Positions 18,459 through 26,469 of a stretch of DNA of 64,000 nt are shown here, piece by piece (the first letter of the stretch is position 1; each line of letters starts with the position of its first letter). Position numbers and translations under genes: made by a program. The DNA comes from Lysobacterales bacterium (GTDB taxonomy: Bacteria > Pseudomonadota > Gammaproteobacteria > Xanthomonadales > UBA2363): assembly GCA_019634735.1 (NCBI GenBank), contig JAHCAT010000009.1, positions 124,001-188,000 of the forward strand. Direction: 5' to 3'. The notes beneath the pieces are model-generated. The model saw nothing but the letters and a program-made list of their open reading frames with translations. It searched no databases and was not told where the DNA came from.

Positions 18459-19787
18459 CTACTCGAAGCCGTCCGCGAACAGGGTGTCGTCCCACAGCGG
18501 GTTGTCGGCGTGGAAGACGTCCCAGGTGCCGTTCGTGTCCCCGGGCACCAGCAGGGCGGAGTTCGAGAACCAGACGATGCCGCGGCCGTCGGCACTGATC
18601 CGCGGATGGAAGTGGTTGCCGGCGCCGGCCGGCTGGCCGCCGGGTTGTCGGCTGACCAGGGCGATGGTCTCCTCCAGCAGATCGACGACGTAGATGGCGG
18701 CGACGGTGACCCCCGGGACCAGCTGATCGTCGGCCCAGAACACCAGCCAGCGGCCGGTGGCCGAGAAATCGGGATGTTCGGCGGAGCCTTCGTGGGCGCC
18801 GGCGGCGGGAATCGACACCGGCACGGTGAGGTCGGCGCCGGGTACGCGCAGGTAGAGAACCGATTCGACATTGGCGTTCCAGCCGGGCAGGGCGGAAGCA
18901 TTGGCGGAAAAGGCGACCAGGCTGGCATCGGCGTTCAGCGCCGCCTCGGGGACGACCACGCCGTTGGCCTGGGTGCCGCCACTGCCGACGCTGACCCGCC
19001 GGGTCTGCCCGGCCAGGTCGGAGACGAAGATGTCGCGGCTGCCGTTGCTGTCGCCCGGGACCAGGTTGCTGGCGGCGCTGGCGTAGATCACGTGGCTGCC
19101 GAACGCGCTGATGCGCAGGTTCTCGGCCGGTGCGTTGGCCTCGATGCCGCCCGGTCCGCGGTTGATGCGCACCGTCGAGGCGGTCGACACGGTCCGCACG
19201 AACACGTCGAGCACGCCGTTGTTGTCGCTGTCGCCGGGTACCAGGAACGGGTTGGGCGAGGCGAAGGCGATGCGGTCGCCATCGACGCTGATGCCGGGCG
19301 ACTGGCAGCCCTGGCCGGACGGCGCGCCGGTGTCGCTGCGGCGGTCGAGCAGCACGATGGCGGGTGCGGCGCGATCGACCAGGTAGCAGTTGTGGAAGCC
19401 CGAATCCGGGATCAGGGCACCGAAGGAATCGAACACGACGCGCTGGCCGTTGCCGGAAATCGCCGGTCGCCGGCTTGGGCCGTTGACCTGGGCGCCTGCC
19501 GCCGTGACGCTGATCCGCACCGTGGTGCCGGCCAGCCGGTCGCGGACGAAGACGTCGGTGGCGTCGTTGCTGTCGCCGGGCACCAGGTTGGTGGCGTCGC
19601 TCTCGAAGGCCACGTAGCGGCCGTCGGCCGAGATTGTCGGATAGCGGCTCTGGAAATTGCCCTGGCTGCCGTTGCTGGCGACGCTGATGCGTTCGACTGC
19701 CGCGGCGCCGAGGCCCGGTGCGGCGGCCAGTACGGACGACGCCAAGGCAAGCAGGGTAGGCCGACGGGTCGGCGACGGACTGGACAT
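18459..19787 (-). CDS. Secreted TolB-like beta-propeller protein ending in FADGFE
   Basis: The 442-residue protein has a signal peptide and then repeats of about 55-65 residues with the pattern YPTISADGRYVAFESDATN, LVPGD(S/T)N and DVFVRDR, a PD40/TolB-like beta-propeller. At least five blades are visible. The C-terminus is WDDTLFADGFE, a tag seen on many secreted Xanthomonadales proteins and shared with the next gene. The two genes lie 50 bp apart and are probably co-transcribed. No enzyme activity is indicated. Confidence 0.75.
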   Translation of the reverse strand: MSSPSPTRRPTLLALASSVLAAAPGLGAAAVERISVASNGSQGNFQSRYPTISADGRYVAFESDATNLVPGDSNDATDVFVRDRLAGTTVRISVTAAGAQVNGPSRRPAISGNGQRVVFDSFGALIPDSGFHNCYLVDRAAPAIVLLDRRSDTGAPSGQGCQSPGISVDGDRIAFASPNPFLVPGDSDNNGVLDVFVRTVSTASTVRINRGPGGIEANAPAENLRISAFGSHVIYASAASNLVPGDSNGSRDIFVSDLAGQTRRVSVGSGGTQANGVVVPEAALNADASLVAFSANASALPGWNANVESVLYLRVPGADLTVPVSIPAAGAHEGSAEHPDFSATGRWLVFWADDQLVPGVTVAAIYVVDLLEETIALVSRQPGGQPAGAGNHFHPRISADGRGIVWFSNSALLVPGDTNGTWDVFHADNPLWDDTLFADGFE

Positions 19788-19996
19788 GGGCGGCTCCTTC
19801 CGGGACTGGATGTCCCGCTACCTCGACCAACGCGGGCAGCGGTCCGGAACTATCAGGGCCGGGCATGTCCCTGGCCGGGGGCGGGTTTCCACCAGGGGTT
19901 GTGATTCCAACTCATGGTCGGGCGGAGGGCAGGGCCTGCCAGGAGAGTCCGCGGGTCTGGGCGCTGGCGGCAGTGCCGGGGCAGCCCTCTCCCCCG

Positions 19997-20022
19997 CCCC
20001 TCCCCCGCAGGCGGGGGAGGGG
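19997..20022. repeat. REP-like GC palindrome
   Basis: CCCCTCCCCCGC (19997-20008) is followed after 2 bp by its exact complement (20011-20022). Short palindromes of the form C-rich, GCAGGC, G-rich are abundant intergenic elements in Xanthomonadales. It lies upstream of the ahcY promoter and next to two G-rich arrays. Confidence 0.6.
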
Positions 20023-20047
20023 AGAAGTGGGGTGCTGCGTTCCAAAC

Positions 20048-20115
20048 GGGACTCGGGACTCGGGATCCGGGATCCGGGGCGGGGCGGGGCGGGGCGGGGC
20101 GGGGCGGGGCGGGGC
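20048..20115. repeat. Heptad array followed by (GGGGC)8
   Basis: Four heptads (GGGACTC twice, GGGATCC twice) run directly into eight perfect copies of GGGGC at 20076-20115. The first part belongs to the same heptad family as the array at 6671. The second is a pentanucleotide microsatellite able to form stable G-quadruplexes and prone to length changes. It lies about 140 bp upstream of the ahcY promoter element. Confidence 0.85.
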
Positions 20116-20254
20116 GCGGGGCCGGGACAGGTGGCTCGGGGGTGGGGCGGGGCGTGCTCGGATCGGTCCGTTCCAGGCTGCGGGAGGCCAGTACTCGGTC
20201 TGCTCGCCGCTCGCGCGGCGCGGGGGAGCGGCCCGGGACCGGCCATTCATCCTT

Positions 20255-20277
20255 CCATCGCGAGCAAGCGATATACT
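20255..20277 (+). promoter_or_regulatory. ahcY promoter with candidate SAM-cycle operator
   Basis: ATCGCGAGCAAGCGATATA at 20257-20275 runs into TATACT (20272-20277), a plausible -10 hexamer about 14 bp before the riboswitch. GCGAGCAA-GCGATATA is an 8-bp-spaced double repeat that matches the sites before metF (GCGATGAA-GCGATAGA) and metK. A repressor bound here would cover the -10 element. Confidence 0.55.
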
Positions 20278-20290
20278 CCGCGTCCGCCCT

Positions 20291-20369
20291 GCCGAGGGGC
20301 GCTGCAGGCCTGGGTGGATTCGCCCCGGGGCTCAGGCTCGGCAGGCGCACCGGTTCCAACGGCGCCCGG
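20291..20369 (+). promoter_or_regulatory. SAH riboswitch
   Basis: The leader has the hallmark segments of the S-adenosylhomocysteine riboswitch: GCCGAGGGGCGCTGCAGG at 20291, CAGGCTCGGCA at 20333-20343, and CAACGGCGCCC at 20358-20367. GCCGAG (20291-20296) pairs with CTCGGC (20337-20342), and GGGCGC (20297-20302) pairs with GCGCCC (20362-20367) as the pseudoknot. In this class SAH binding turns expression on, which suits ahcY, the SAH-degrading enzyme. A small CCCC/GGGG hairpin follows between the aptamer and the start codon. Confidence 0.93.
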
Positions 20370-20433
20370 CCATCCGGCCGATCCGTCCCCCCGCTAAGGA
20401 GGGGCTTGCGGCCACCGCATCCGGAGCACACTC

Positions 20434-21861
20434 ATGAACGCTGTCCTCAAGACCCCCGGCGCGCAGGACTACAAGGTCCGCGACATCGCCCTGGCCGACC
20501 TCGGCCGCCGCCGTATCCGCATGGCCGAGGAGGAGATGCCCGGCCTGATGCAGATCCGCGCCAAGTACGCGCCCCTGCAACCGCTCAAGGGCGTGCGCCT
20601 GTCCGGCTCGCTGCACATGACCAAGGAGACCGCGGTCCTGATCGAGACCCTGGCCGCGCTGGGCGCCTCGGTCCGCTGGGCCTCCTGCAACATCTTCTCG
20701 ACCCAGGACGACGCCGCCGCGGCGATCGCCGCCGCCGGCATCCCGGTGTTCGCCTGGAAGGGCGAGACCCTCGAGGAATACTGGGACTGCACCCTGGACA
20801 TGCTCACCCACCCGGGCATGAAGGGTCCCGAGCTGATCGTCGACGACGGCGGCGACGCCACCTTGCTGATCCACAAGGGCGTCGACATGGAGAACGGCGA
20901 CGACTGGGTCGACCAGCCCGGCGCCAACCACGAGGAGCAGGTGATCAAGGACCTGCTCAAGCGCACCCGCAGCGAGCGTCCCGGCTTCTGGAAGACCGTC
21001 GCCGCCGACTGGAAGGGCGTCTCCGAGGAGACCACCACCGGCGTGCACCGCCTGTACCAGATGATGGAGGCCGGCAAGCTGCTGGTGCCGGCGATCAACG
21101 TCAACGACTCGGTGACCAAGAGCAAGTTCGACAACCTGTACGGTTGCCGCGAGTCGCTGGCCGACGCCATCAAGCGCGCCACCGACCTGATGATCGCCGG
21201 CAAGGTCGCCGTGGTCTGCGGCTACGGCGACGTCGGCAAGGGCTCGGCGCACTCGCTGCGCGGCCTGGGCGCGCGCGTCATCGTCACCGAGATCGACCCG
21301 ATCAACGCCCTGCAGGCGGCCATGGAGGGCTTCGAGGTGAAGACCGTCGAGGACGTCCTGCACGAGGCCGACATCTTCGTCACCACCACCGGCAACAAGG
21401 ACATCATCACCCTGGAGCACATGCAGGGGATGAAGAACAACGCCCTGGTCTGCAACATCGGCCACTTCGACAACGAGATCCAGGTCGACCGCCTGAACGC
21501 CAGCGGCGCGACCCGCGAGACCATCAAGCCGCAGGTCGACCGCTACACCTTCGGCGAGGGCCGCAGCATCTACCTGCTCGCCGAAGGGCGCCTGGTGAAC
21601 CTGGGCTGCGCGCATGGCCACCCGGCCTTCGTGATGTCCAACTCGTTCTCGAACCAGACCCTGGCGCAGATCGACCTGTGGCAGAACAAGGACAGCTACG
21701 AGAAGACCGTGTACCGCCTGTCCAAGAAGCTGGACGAGGAAGTCGCCCGGCTGCACCTGGAGCAGATCGGCGTGAAGCTGACCCGCCTCACCGACGACCA
21801 GGCCGCCTACCTCGGCGTGCCCGTCGACGGGCCGTACAAGCCCGAGCACTACCGCTACTGA
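20434..21861 (+). CDS. ahcY: Adenosylhomocysteinase
   Basis: AhcY hydrolyses S-adenosylhomocysteine to adenosine and homocysteine, relieving product inhibition of methyltransferases. The 475-residue chain has [15 protein letters not shown] and [14 protein letters not shown] in the substrate domain. The NAD-binding loop is [20 protein letters not shown], and the C-terminal dimer tail ends [11 protein letters not shown] 20434 follows CCGGAG. Control is likely double: a SAH riboswitch in the leader and a shared operator at the promoter. Confidence 0.98.
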   Translation: MNAVLKTPGAQDYKVRDIALADLGRRRIRMAEEEMPGLMQIRAKYAPLQPLKGVRLSGSLHMTKETAVLIETLAALGASVRWASCNIFSTQDDAAAAIAAAGIPVFAWKGETLEEYWDCTLDMLTHPGMKGPELIVDDGGDATLLIHKGVDMENGDDWVDQPGANHEEQVIKDLLKRTRSERPGFWKTVAADWKGVSEETTTGVHRLYQMMEAGKLLVPAINVNDSVTKSKFDNLYGCRESLADAIKRATDLMIAGKVAVVCGYGDVGKGSAHSLRGLGARVIVTEIDPINALQAAMEGFEVKTVEDVLHEADIFVTTTGNKDIITLEHMQGMKNNALVCNIGHFDNEIQVDRLNASGATRETIKPQVDRYTFGEGRSIYLLAEGRLVNLGCAHGHPAFVMSNSFSNQTLAQIDLWQNKDSYEKTVYRLSKKLDEEVARLHLEQIGVKLTRLTDDQAAYLGVPVDGPYKPEHYRY

Positions 21862-21903
21862 GTAAATCCCGGCCGGGCCGCGCCCCGGCCGGACCCTTCG
21901 CGC

Positions 21904-21933
21904 GCCGGGCCCTCGTGCCCGGCGTTGCTTTGA
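21904..21933 (+). terminator. Probable terminator after ahcY
   Basis: GCCGGGC (21904-21910) pairs with GCCCGGC (21917-21923) over a 6-nt loop, 43 bp after the ahcY stop. The following GTTGCTTTG is only partly T-rich, so termination strength is uncertain. Confidence 0.4.
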
Positions 21934-22056
21934 TTGCCGTGCAATTGCGGGACAGCGACCTTGGCACCCGCGGGGCCGCACACCTTCCAGGCCGACGTGC
22001 CCGACGCCCGATCGCGCGCGGCGTCCTGCGTCGGCGGCAATCGACCCGGCCGGCGC

Positions 22057-23889
22057 TCAGCCCGTAGTCGCGGCTTCGCTTCCGCTCTCGGGGTCGATGT
22101 CGAGCCGGCGCCCTTCCGTGCGCGGCTCGACCAGCGGCGCCTGGCGCATCCGCTGCGGCTGGTTGGTGTAGAGCAGGTCGGTGCTGGGCTTGAAGGCGCC
22201 GCTGGCGATCTCGAGCTGGAAGCGCTCGGCGTCGCGCTGCCGGATCAGGGCGCGCACCCGCGCCGCCTCGGCGGCGTCGACGCCGAGCAGACGCAGCGCG
22301 TCCTCGCCGAACTGCAGGGCGGATTCGAAGGTTTCCCGGACCAGGCCATCGACACCGGCGGCGAGCAGGTGCAGGGCGTGTTCGCGGTCCCAGGCACGGA
22401 CCAGCAGGCGCGCCTGGGGGAACGCGGCGCGCGCCAGGGTGGCGATGCGCAGGGCGGCCTCCCGGTCGTCCACGCAGACCAGGATCACCCGCGCGCTGGC
22501 GGCGCCCGAGGCGTGCAGGACGTCGAGCCGGGTCCCGTCGCCGTAGTAGACCTTGAAGCCGAAGCGCTCGGCGTCGCGGATCATCTCGATGTCGGTGTCG
22601 ATCAGCGAGACATCGACGCCGCGCGCCAGCAGCGACTGGCTGACGACCTGCCCGAAGCGGCCGAAGCCGACCAGCAGAACGCTGCCGGTCAGGCCGTCCG
22701 CGGCATCGACGCCGGCCATGGAGGGCGGTGCCCTGCGCAGCAGCGGCCTGAGGGCCAGCACCACCAGGGGCGTCAATGCCATCGAAAGCACCACGATCGC
22801 GGTGAGCTGGGCGTTGGCGACGCCGTCGATCAGGCCGCCCGCGGCAGCCGCGGCGTAGAGCACGAAGGCGAACTCGCCGCCCTGGGCCATCACCACGGCG
22901 CGGTCCAGTGCCTCGCCGTGCCGGCTCCGGAACAAACGCGCCACCGCATAGATGCATGCCGCCTTGACCAGCATCATCGCCGGCACCGCGGTCAGGATCA
23001 GCAACCAGTTGGCGGCGACCACCGTCAGGTCGAGGGCCATGCCCACAGCCAGGAAGAACAGCCCCAGAAGCAGGCCGCGGAACGGCTCTATGTCCGCCTC
23101 GAGCTGGTGCCGGAAGGTCGACTCCGAGAGCAGCACGCCGGCCAGAAAGGCGCCCATCGCCATCGACAGGCCGCCCAGTTCCATGAGCAGCGCCGAGCCC
23201 AGCACCACGAGCAGCGCGGCGGCGGTCATCACCTCGCGCGCCTTGGCGGCGGCCAGCAGCCGGAACAGGGGGTTGAGCAGCCACAGGCCGGCGGCCACCA
23301 GGGCGGCCACCGCCGCCACGCCGAGCCCGATGTCCAGCCAGCGGCTGCCCGGCGCCTCCGCGGCGCCGGGCGCCATGAACGCGACCAGCGCCAGCAGCGG
23401 CACGATCAGCAGGTCCTCGAACAGCAGCACGGACACCATCTTCTGGCCGGGCGGCAGGGCGATGTCGCCGCGTTCGACCAGCAACTGCACGACGATCGCC
23501 GTCGACGTCAGCACGAAGCCGGCGGCGCCGATGAAGGCGGTGACTGGCGTGAAGCCCAGCAGCAACCCGACGCCGGTCAGTGCGGCCAGTGCCAGGCTGA
23601 TCTGTGCGGTGCCCAGGCCGAAGATCTGGCCGCGCAGGTGCCACAGGTGCGATGGGCGCATCTCCAGGCCGATCACGAAAAGGAACATCACCACGCCCAG
23701 CTCGGCGACGTGCAGGATCGCCATCGGGTCGGTGAACAGCGCCAGTCCGAAGGGACCGATCGCCAGGCCAGCGGCCAGATAGCCGAGCACCGAGCCCAGG
23801 CCCAGTCGCCGGAACAGGGGAACCGCAACCACCGCCGCGCCCAGAAGGGCGACCGCCTTGACCAGTTCGATGCCGCCTTCGGCTGCCAT
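22057..23889 (-). CDS. Kef-type CPA2 cation:proton antiporter with TrkA-N domain
   Basis: The 610-residue protein has 12 or more transmembrane helices of the Na+/H+ exchanger fold (CPA2; GYLAAGLAIGPFG, GLEMRPSHLWHLRG, AFLAGVLLSESTF). From about residue 402 it has a Rossmann TrkA-N domain (GSVLLVGFGRFGQVVSQSL, then DTDIEMI). This is the KefB/KefC layout: glutathione-gated K+ efflux during electrophile or pH stress. No KefF/KefG ancillary gene is nearby. Kef specificity rather than another CPA2 type is inference. It is convergent with ahcY and divergent from metF. Confidence 0.88.
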   Translation of the reverse strand: MAAEGGIELVKAVALLGAAVVAVPLFRRLGLGSVLGYLAAGLAIGPFGLALFTDPMAILHVAELGVVMFLFVIGLEMRPSHLWHLRGQIFGLGTAQISLALAALTGVGLLLGFTPVTAFIGAAGFVLTSTAIVVQLLVERGDIALPPGQKMVSVLLFEDLLIVPLLALVAFMAPGAAEAPGSRWLDIGLGVAAVAALVAAGLWLLNPLFRLLAAAKAREVMTAAALLVVLGSALLMELGGLSMAMGAFLAGVLLSESTFRHQLEADIEPFRGLLLGLFFLAVGMALDLTVVAANWLLILTAVPAMMLVKAACIYAVARLFRSRHGEALDRAVVMAQGGEFAFVLYAAAAAGGLIDGVANAQLTAIVVLSMALTPLVVLALRPLLRRAPPSMAGVDAADGLTGSVLLVGFGRFGQVVSQSLLARGVDVSLIDTDIEMIRDAERFGFKVYYGDGTRLDVLHASGAASARVILVCVDDREAALRIATLARAAFPQARLLVRAWDREHALHLLAAGVDGLVRETFESALQFGEDALRLLGVDAAEAARVRALIRQRDAERFQLEIASGAFKPSTDLLYTNQPQRMRQAPLVEPRTEGRRLDIDPESGSEAATTG

Positions 23890-23999
23890 GCACCCTCCGT
23901 CGTTGCTCCACCGCGCGCCCGTGCCCAGACGGCCCCCAGCGCCTTATACCGCACGCCACAGACGGCGAGGCTACGGGCAGCCCGGGAGTAACGTTTCCT

Positions 24000-24019
24000 T
24001 TCATCGCGATGAAGCGATA
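24000..24019 (+). promoter_or_regulatory. metF candidate SAM-cycle operator
   Basis: TTCATCGCGATGAA (24000-24013) is a perfect 14-bp palindrome, followed at once by GCGATA. GCGATGAA-GCGATAGA repeats at 8-bp spacing. The same element, diverged, precedes ahcY (same strand) and metK (opposite strand). It lies 33 bp upstream of the metF start and overlaps the likely promoter. Confidence 0.6.
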
Positions 24020-24051
24020 GACTGCCGGCCAGCCCCCGCGCAGGAGTCGCC

Positions 24052-24873
24052 ATGGCCGCCATAAGCCTCGAGTTCTTCCCCCCCAAGACCGACGAGCAGC
24101 GCACCCAGCTCGCCAAGGCGGTGCCGAAGCTGCGTGTCCTGAGGCCGGAGTACGCCAGCGTCACCTTCGGTGCCGGCGGCTCGACACTGAGCTATACCCC
24201 GGAGACCGTGCGCGGGCTGCGCGAGGAGCATGGGCTCGATGCCGCGCCGCACCTGTCCTGCGTCGGCGGAACCCGGGCCGAGATCGGCGCCCTGCTCGAC
24301 CAGTACCGGGCAATGGGCTGCACCCGCATCGTCGCCCTGCGCGGCGACCTGCCGTCGGGCATGGCCGCCTACGGTGACTTCCGCTACGCCAACGAACTGG
24401 TCGCCTTCATTCGCGAGCACAGCGGCGGGCACTTCCACATCGAGGTCGGCTGCTACCCGGAGGTCCACCCGCAGGCGGACAGCGCGACCAGCGACCTCGA
24501 TGCCCTGCGGCGCAAGGTCGAAGCCGGCGCCGATGGCGCCATCACCCAGTACTTCTACAACCCGGACGCCTATTTCCGCTTCGTAGAGGAGGCGCGCAGG
24601 CTGGGACTGGAGTTGCCGATCGTTCCGGGCATCATGCCGATCGCCAACTTCAGCCAGTTGCAGCGCTTCTCGGCCCTGTGCGGCGCGGAGATCCCGCGCT
24701 GGCTGGGCAAGCGCATGCAGGCCCTGGGCGACGACACCGGGGCGATCCGCGAGCTGGCCGCCGACGTGGTCGCCAGTCTGTGCCGGCGACTGCTGGAGGG
24801 CGGCGCGCCCGGGCTGCACTTCTACACGCTCAACCTGGCCCGGCCCACCCTGGCGGTGGTTGAGCGCCTATAA
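24052..24873 (+). CDS. metF: Methylenetetrahydrofolate reductase
   Basis: MetF is a flavoprotein that reduces 5,10-methylene-THF to 5-methyl-THF, the methyl donor for methionine synthase. The 273-residue protein begins SLEFFPPKTDEQ and contains the VTFGAGGS loop, ALRGDLP, and QYFYNPDAYFRFVE of the FAD barrel. It ends HFYTLNLARPTLAVVERL. Length and motifs match bacterial MetF. It completes the local SAM-cycle set with metK and ahcY, and all three share an operator-like element. Confidence 0.97.
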   Translation: MAAISLEFFPPKTDEQRTQLAKAVPKLRVLRPEYASVTFGAGGSTLSYTPETVRGLREEHGLDAAPHLSCVGGTRAEIGALLDQYRAMGCTRIVALRGDLPSGMAAYGDFRYANELVAFIREHSGGHFHIEVGCYPEVHPQADSATSDLDALRRKVEAGADGAITQYFYNPDAYFRFVEEARRLGLELPIVPGIMPIANFSQLQRFSALCGAEIPRWLGKRMQALGDDTGAIRELAADVVASLCRRLLEGGAPGLHFYTLNLARPTLAVVERL

Positions 24874-25211
24874 CCTCCGGAGACCCCGAGGCCGCTGGAG
24901 GGCCCTGGTCTAGACAAGCCTGGCAGGCCGGCACCCCCGACCCGTCCTTCGCCTCGTGCGATGGTGGCCGGAGCGGGGGAGCCGATCGTCCCGTCCCCGT
25001 TCGCGGGCCATGCCGTGGCGACACCCTCCATTCCGCGGGCGTCCTGCCGCTCGGGTATCCCGCCGGTCTGTTCCGCACCAGCGTCGCCAGCCTGGCCGGT
25101 AGTCGCGAACTGCATTCCGTCGCCCCGGGGGCCGTGCAGACTGCAAGGGGCGGCCGAGGGGCACCCCGGTCGCGCCAGGGCAACCGCTTGATCCAGAAGG
25201 TGCCGTTGGTT

Positions 25212-25227
25212 TGGCACGGGGTGTGCG
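25212..25227 (+). promoter_or_regulatory. Candidate sigma-54 promoter
   Basis: TGGCACGGGGTGTGC has the invariant GG (25213-25214) and GC (25225-25226) exactly 10 nt apart. It differs from TGGCACG-N4-TTGC by one base. It lies 63 bp before the lipoprotein start, at the downstream end of a 416-bp intergenic stretch (24874-25289) that otherwise holds nothing recognisable. A sigma-54 promoter would need an enhancer-binding activator; none is encoded nearby. Confidence 0.5.
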
Positions 25228-25289
25228 TATCGATCTCCAGCGGCCGAACGCCGCCAGATACGCCCGAGCACACCACAAGGAGATCGACG

Positions 25290-25706
25290 ATGAAGCGTTT
25301 GCCCGTAATTGCCCTGGTCGCCGCCGTCAGCCTGGGACTGGCCGCCTGCCAGAAGGATCCGGAGCGGCATGCCCGCGACGTCGAACAGGCCCGTCAGGAC
25401 GCCGCGGCCGACATCCGCGACGCCCGCGAGGATGCCGCCGAGCGCATCGCCGACGCGCAGGCCGAGCGTATGAACGCCCAGGCCGAGGCGCTGCGCGAGA
25501 CCGCCAAGGCGCAGTACGACCTGGCGATCACCCGCGCGGAAGCCGAGTACGACGTCGCCGACAAGCGTTGCGAGGCGCTGGACGGCGAGACCCGCGATGC
25601 CTGCCAGGCCCAGGCCCGGGCCGAGCGGGATGCCGCGCGCAGCGCCGCCGAGTCCAACCGTGCCGCAGCGCTCCAGGAAGCCGAGCGGATGGAGCGGGCG
25701 AGCTGA
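25290..25706 (+). CDS. Small coiled-coil lipoprotein
   Basis: The 138-residue protein has a lipoprotein signal peptide with lipobox LAAC at residues 17-20. It continues as a highly charged Ala/Asp/Glu/Arg coiled coil with repeats such as ARQDAAADIRDAREDAAERIADAQAE. Two further cysteines occur late in the chain. It resembles YgiM/Lpp-like envelope stress proteins only in composition; no named family is assigned. ATG 25290 follows AAGGAGATCGACG. It leads a run of membrane and envelope genes behind a candidate sigma-54 promoter. Confidence 0.75.
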   Translation: MKRLPVIALVAAVSLGLAACQKDPERHARDVEQARQDAAADIRDAREDAAERIADAQAERMNAQAEALRETAKAQYDLAITRAEAEYDVADKRCEALDGETRDACQAQARAERDAARSAAESNRAAALQEAERMERAS

Positions 25707-25755
25707 CCGTTCGCGACCGCATTTCACGTAGACATCTACGCAAGGAGCAGCCGAC

Positions 25756-25917
25756 ATGACCCGCAACGACTCCCTGGGCATCAAATTCCTGCTCGCCGCG
25801 ACCGCAGCCCTGCTGGTCCTGCCGCAGCTTTCCGGCTGCAACACCATGCACGGCGCCGGCAAGGACATCGAACGCGCCGGCGAGAAGATCCAGGACGCCG
25901 CCGAGCGCAACGACTGA
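25756..25917 (+). CDS. Entericidin A/B-like lipoprotein
   Basis: The 53-residue lipoprotein starts at ATG 25756, 15 bases after AAGGAG. It has a hydrophobic signal and lipobox LSGC (Cys28), and the mature part CNTMHGAGKDIERAGEKIQDAAE matches the entericidin (EcnA/EcnB) consensus of Gly- and Asp-rich short lipoproteins. These small lipoproteins accumulate in stationary phase or osmotic stress. It sits between the coiled-coil lipoprotein and an ElaB/YqjD-type gene. Confidence 0.85.
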   Translation: MTRNDSLGIKFLLAATAALLVLPQLSGCNTMHGAGKDIERAGEKIQDAAERND

Positions 25918-25929
25918 GGACGCCCCGCC

Positions 25930-26130
25930 ATGAAACACACTCCCGACTGTGCCTGGCAGCAGCTTCGCTGCGAACTCAACCACTGGCGCCGGGCGACGCC
26001 CGATGGGCTGGACTGGCTGGAAGAGGTCCACGACTGCGGCCAGACCCGGGCGCCGATCCGCGCCCAGCGCGGCCGTCGTCCGCCCGAGCGGCCGGCAATG
26101 GCCGGTCACGGCGCGCGCGCCGGGCGCTGA
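25930..26130 (+). CDS. Hypothetical 66-residue protein
   Basis: A short frame begins at ATG 25930, 12 bp after the entericidin stop, preceded by GAGGACGCC. The N-terminal half (CAWQQLRCELNHWRRATPDGLDWLEEVHDCG) looks protein-like; the rest is Arg/Pro-rich. No family is recognised. Its position inside a tightly packed run favours translation, but it could be a chance frame. Confidence 0.4.
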   Translation: MKHTPDCAWQQLRCELNHWRRATPDGLDWLEEVHDCGQTRAPIRAQRGRRPPERPAMAGHGARAGR

Positions 26131-26190
26131 TCCGATTGCAGCGATGGCCTCGCGCCATCGCGCCCCATCCCACCACCCAGGAGCTAGACC

Positions 26191-26466
26191 ATGAACACCA
26201 CTCCCCTGCGCAGCGGCACCGAAGGCACCGAGCACCTCAAGCAGGCCGCCCACGCGGCGGCCGACGGCTTCCGGAAGGCCGCGGAATCGCTCAAGGAGGC
26301 GACCAGCCACGCCACCGAAGAACTGACCGAGGCCGGTGCGGCCGCCGCCCGCGGCGCCCAGGACCTCTGGGACCAGGCCGGCCAGGCGATCCGCAAGCAC
26401 CCCATGGCGGCAGCCGGAATCGCCTTCGCGGCGGGTCTGGTGCTGTCCCGCCTGATCCGGCGCTGA
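26191..26466 (+). CDS. ElaB/YqjD/DUF883 family membrane-anchored protein
   Basis: The 91-residue protein has a long amphipathic helix rich in Ala, Glu and Lys and a C-terminal membrane helix with the family signature RKHPMAAAGIAFAAGLVLSRLIRR. ElaB/YqjD proteins bind ribosomes and the inner membrane in stationary phase. It is followed 3 bp later by a YqjE-like gene and then a YqjK-position gene, the same order as the yqjD-yqjE-yqjK cluster of E. coli. Confidence 0.85.
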   Translation: MNTTPLRSGTEGTEHLKQAAHAAADGFRKAAESLKEATSHATEELTEAGAAAARGAQDLWDQAGQAIRKHPMAAAGIAFAAGLVLSRLIRR

Positions 26467-26469
26467 GCC

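Noticed and set aside
22057-23889. Calling the antiporter kefB or kefC
   Set aside because: The CPA2 plus TrkA-N layout fits, but the glutathione-binding residues and KefF/KefG partner cannot be confirmed, so no gene symbol was given.
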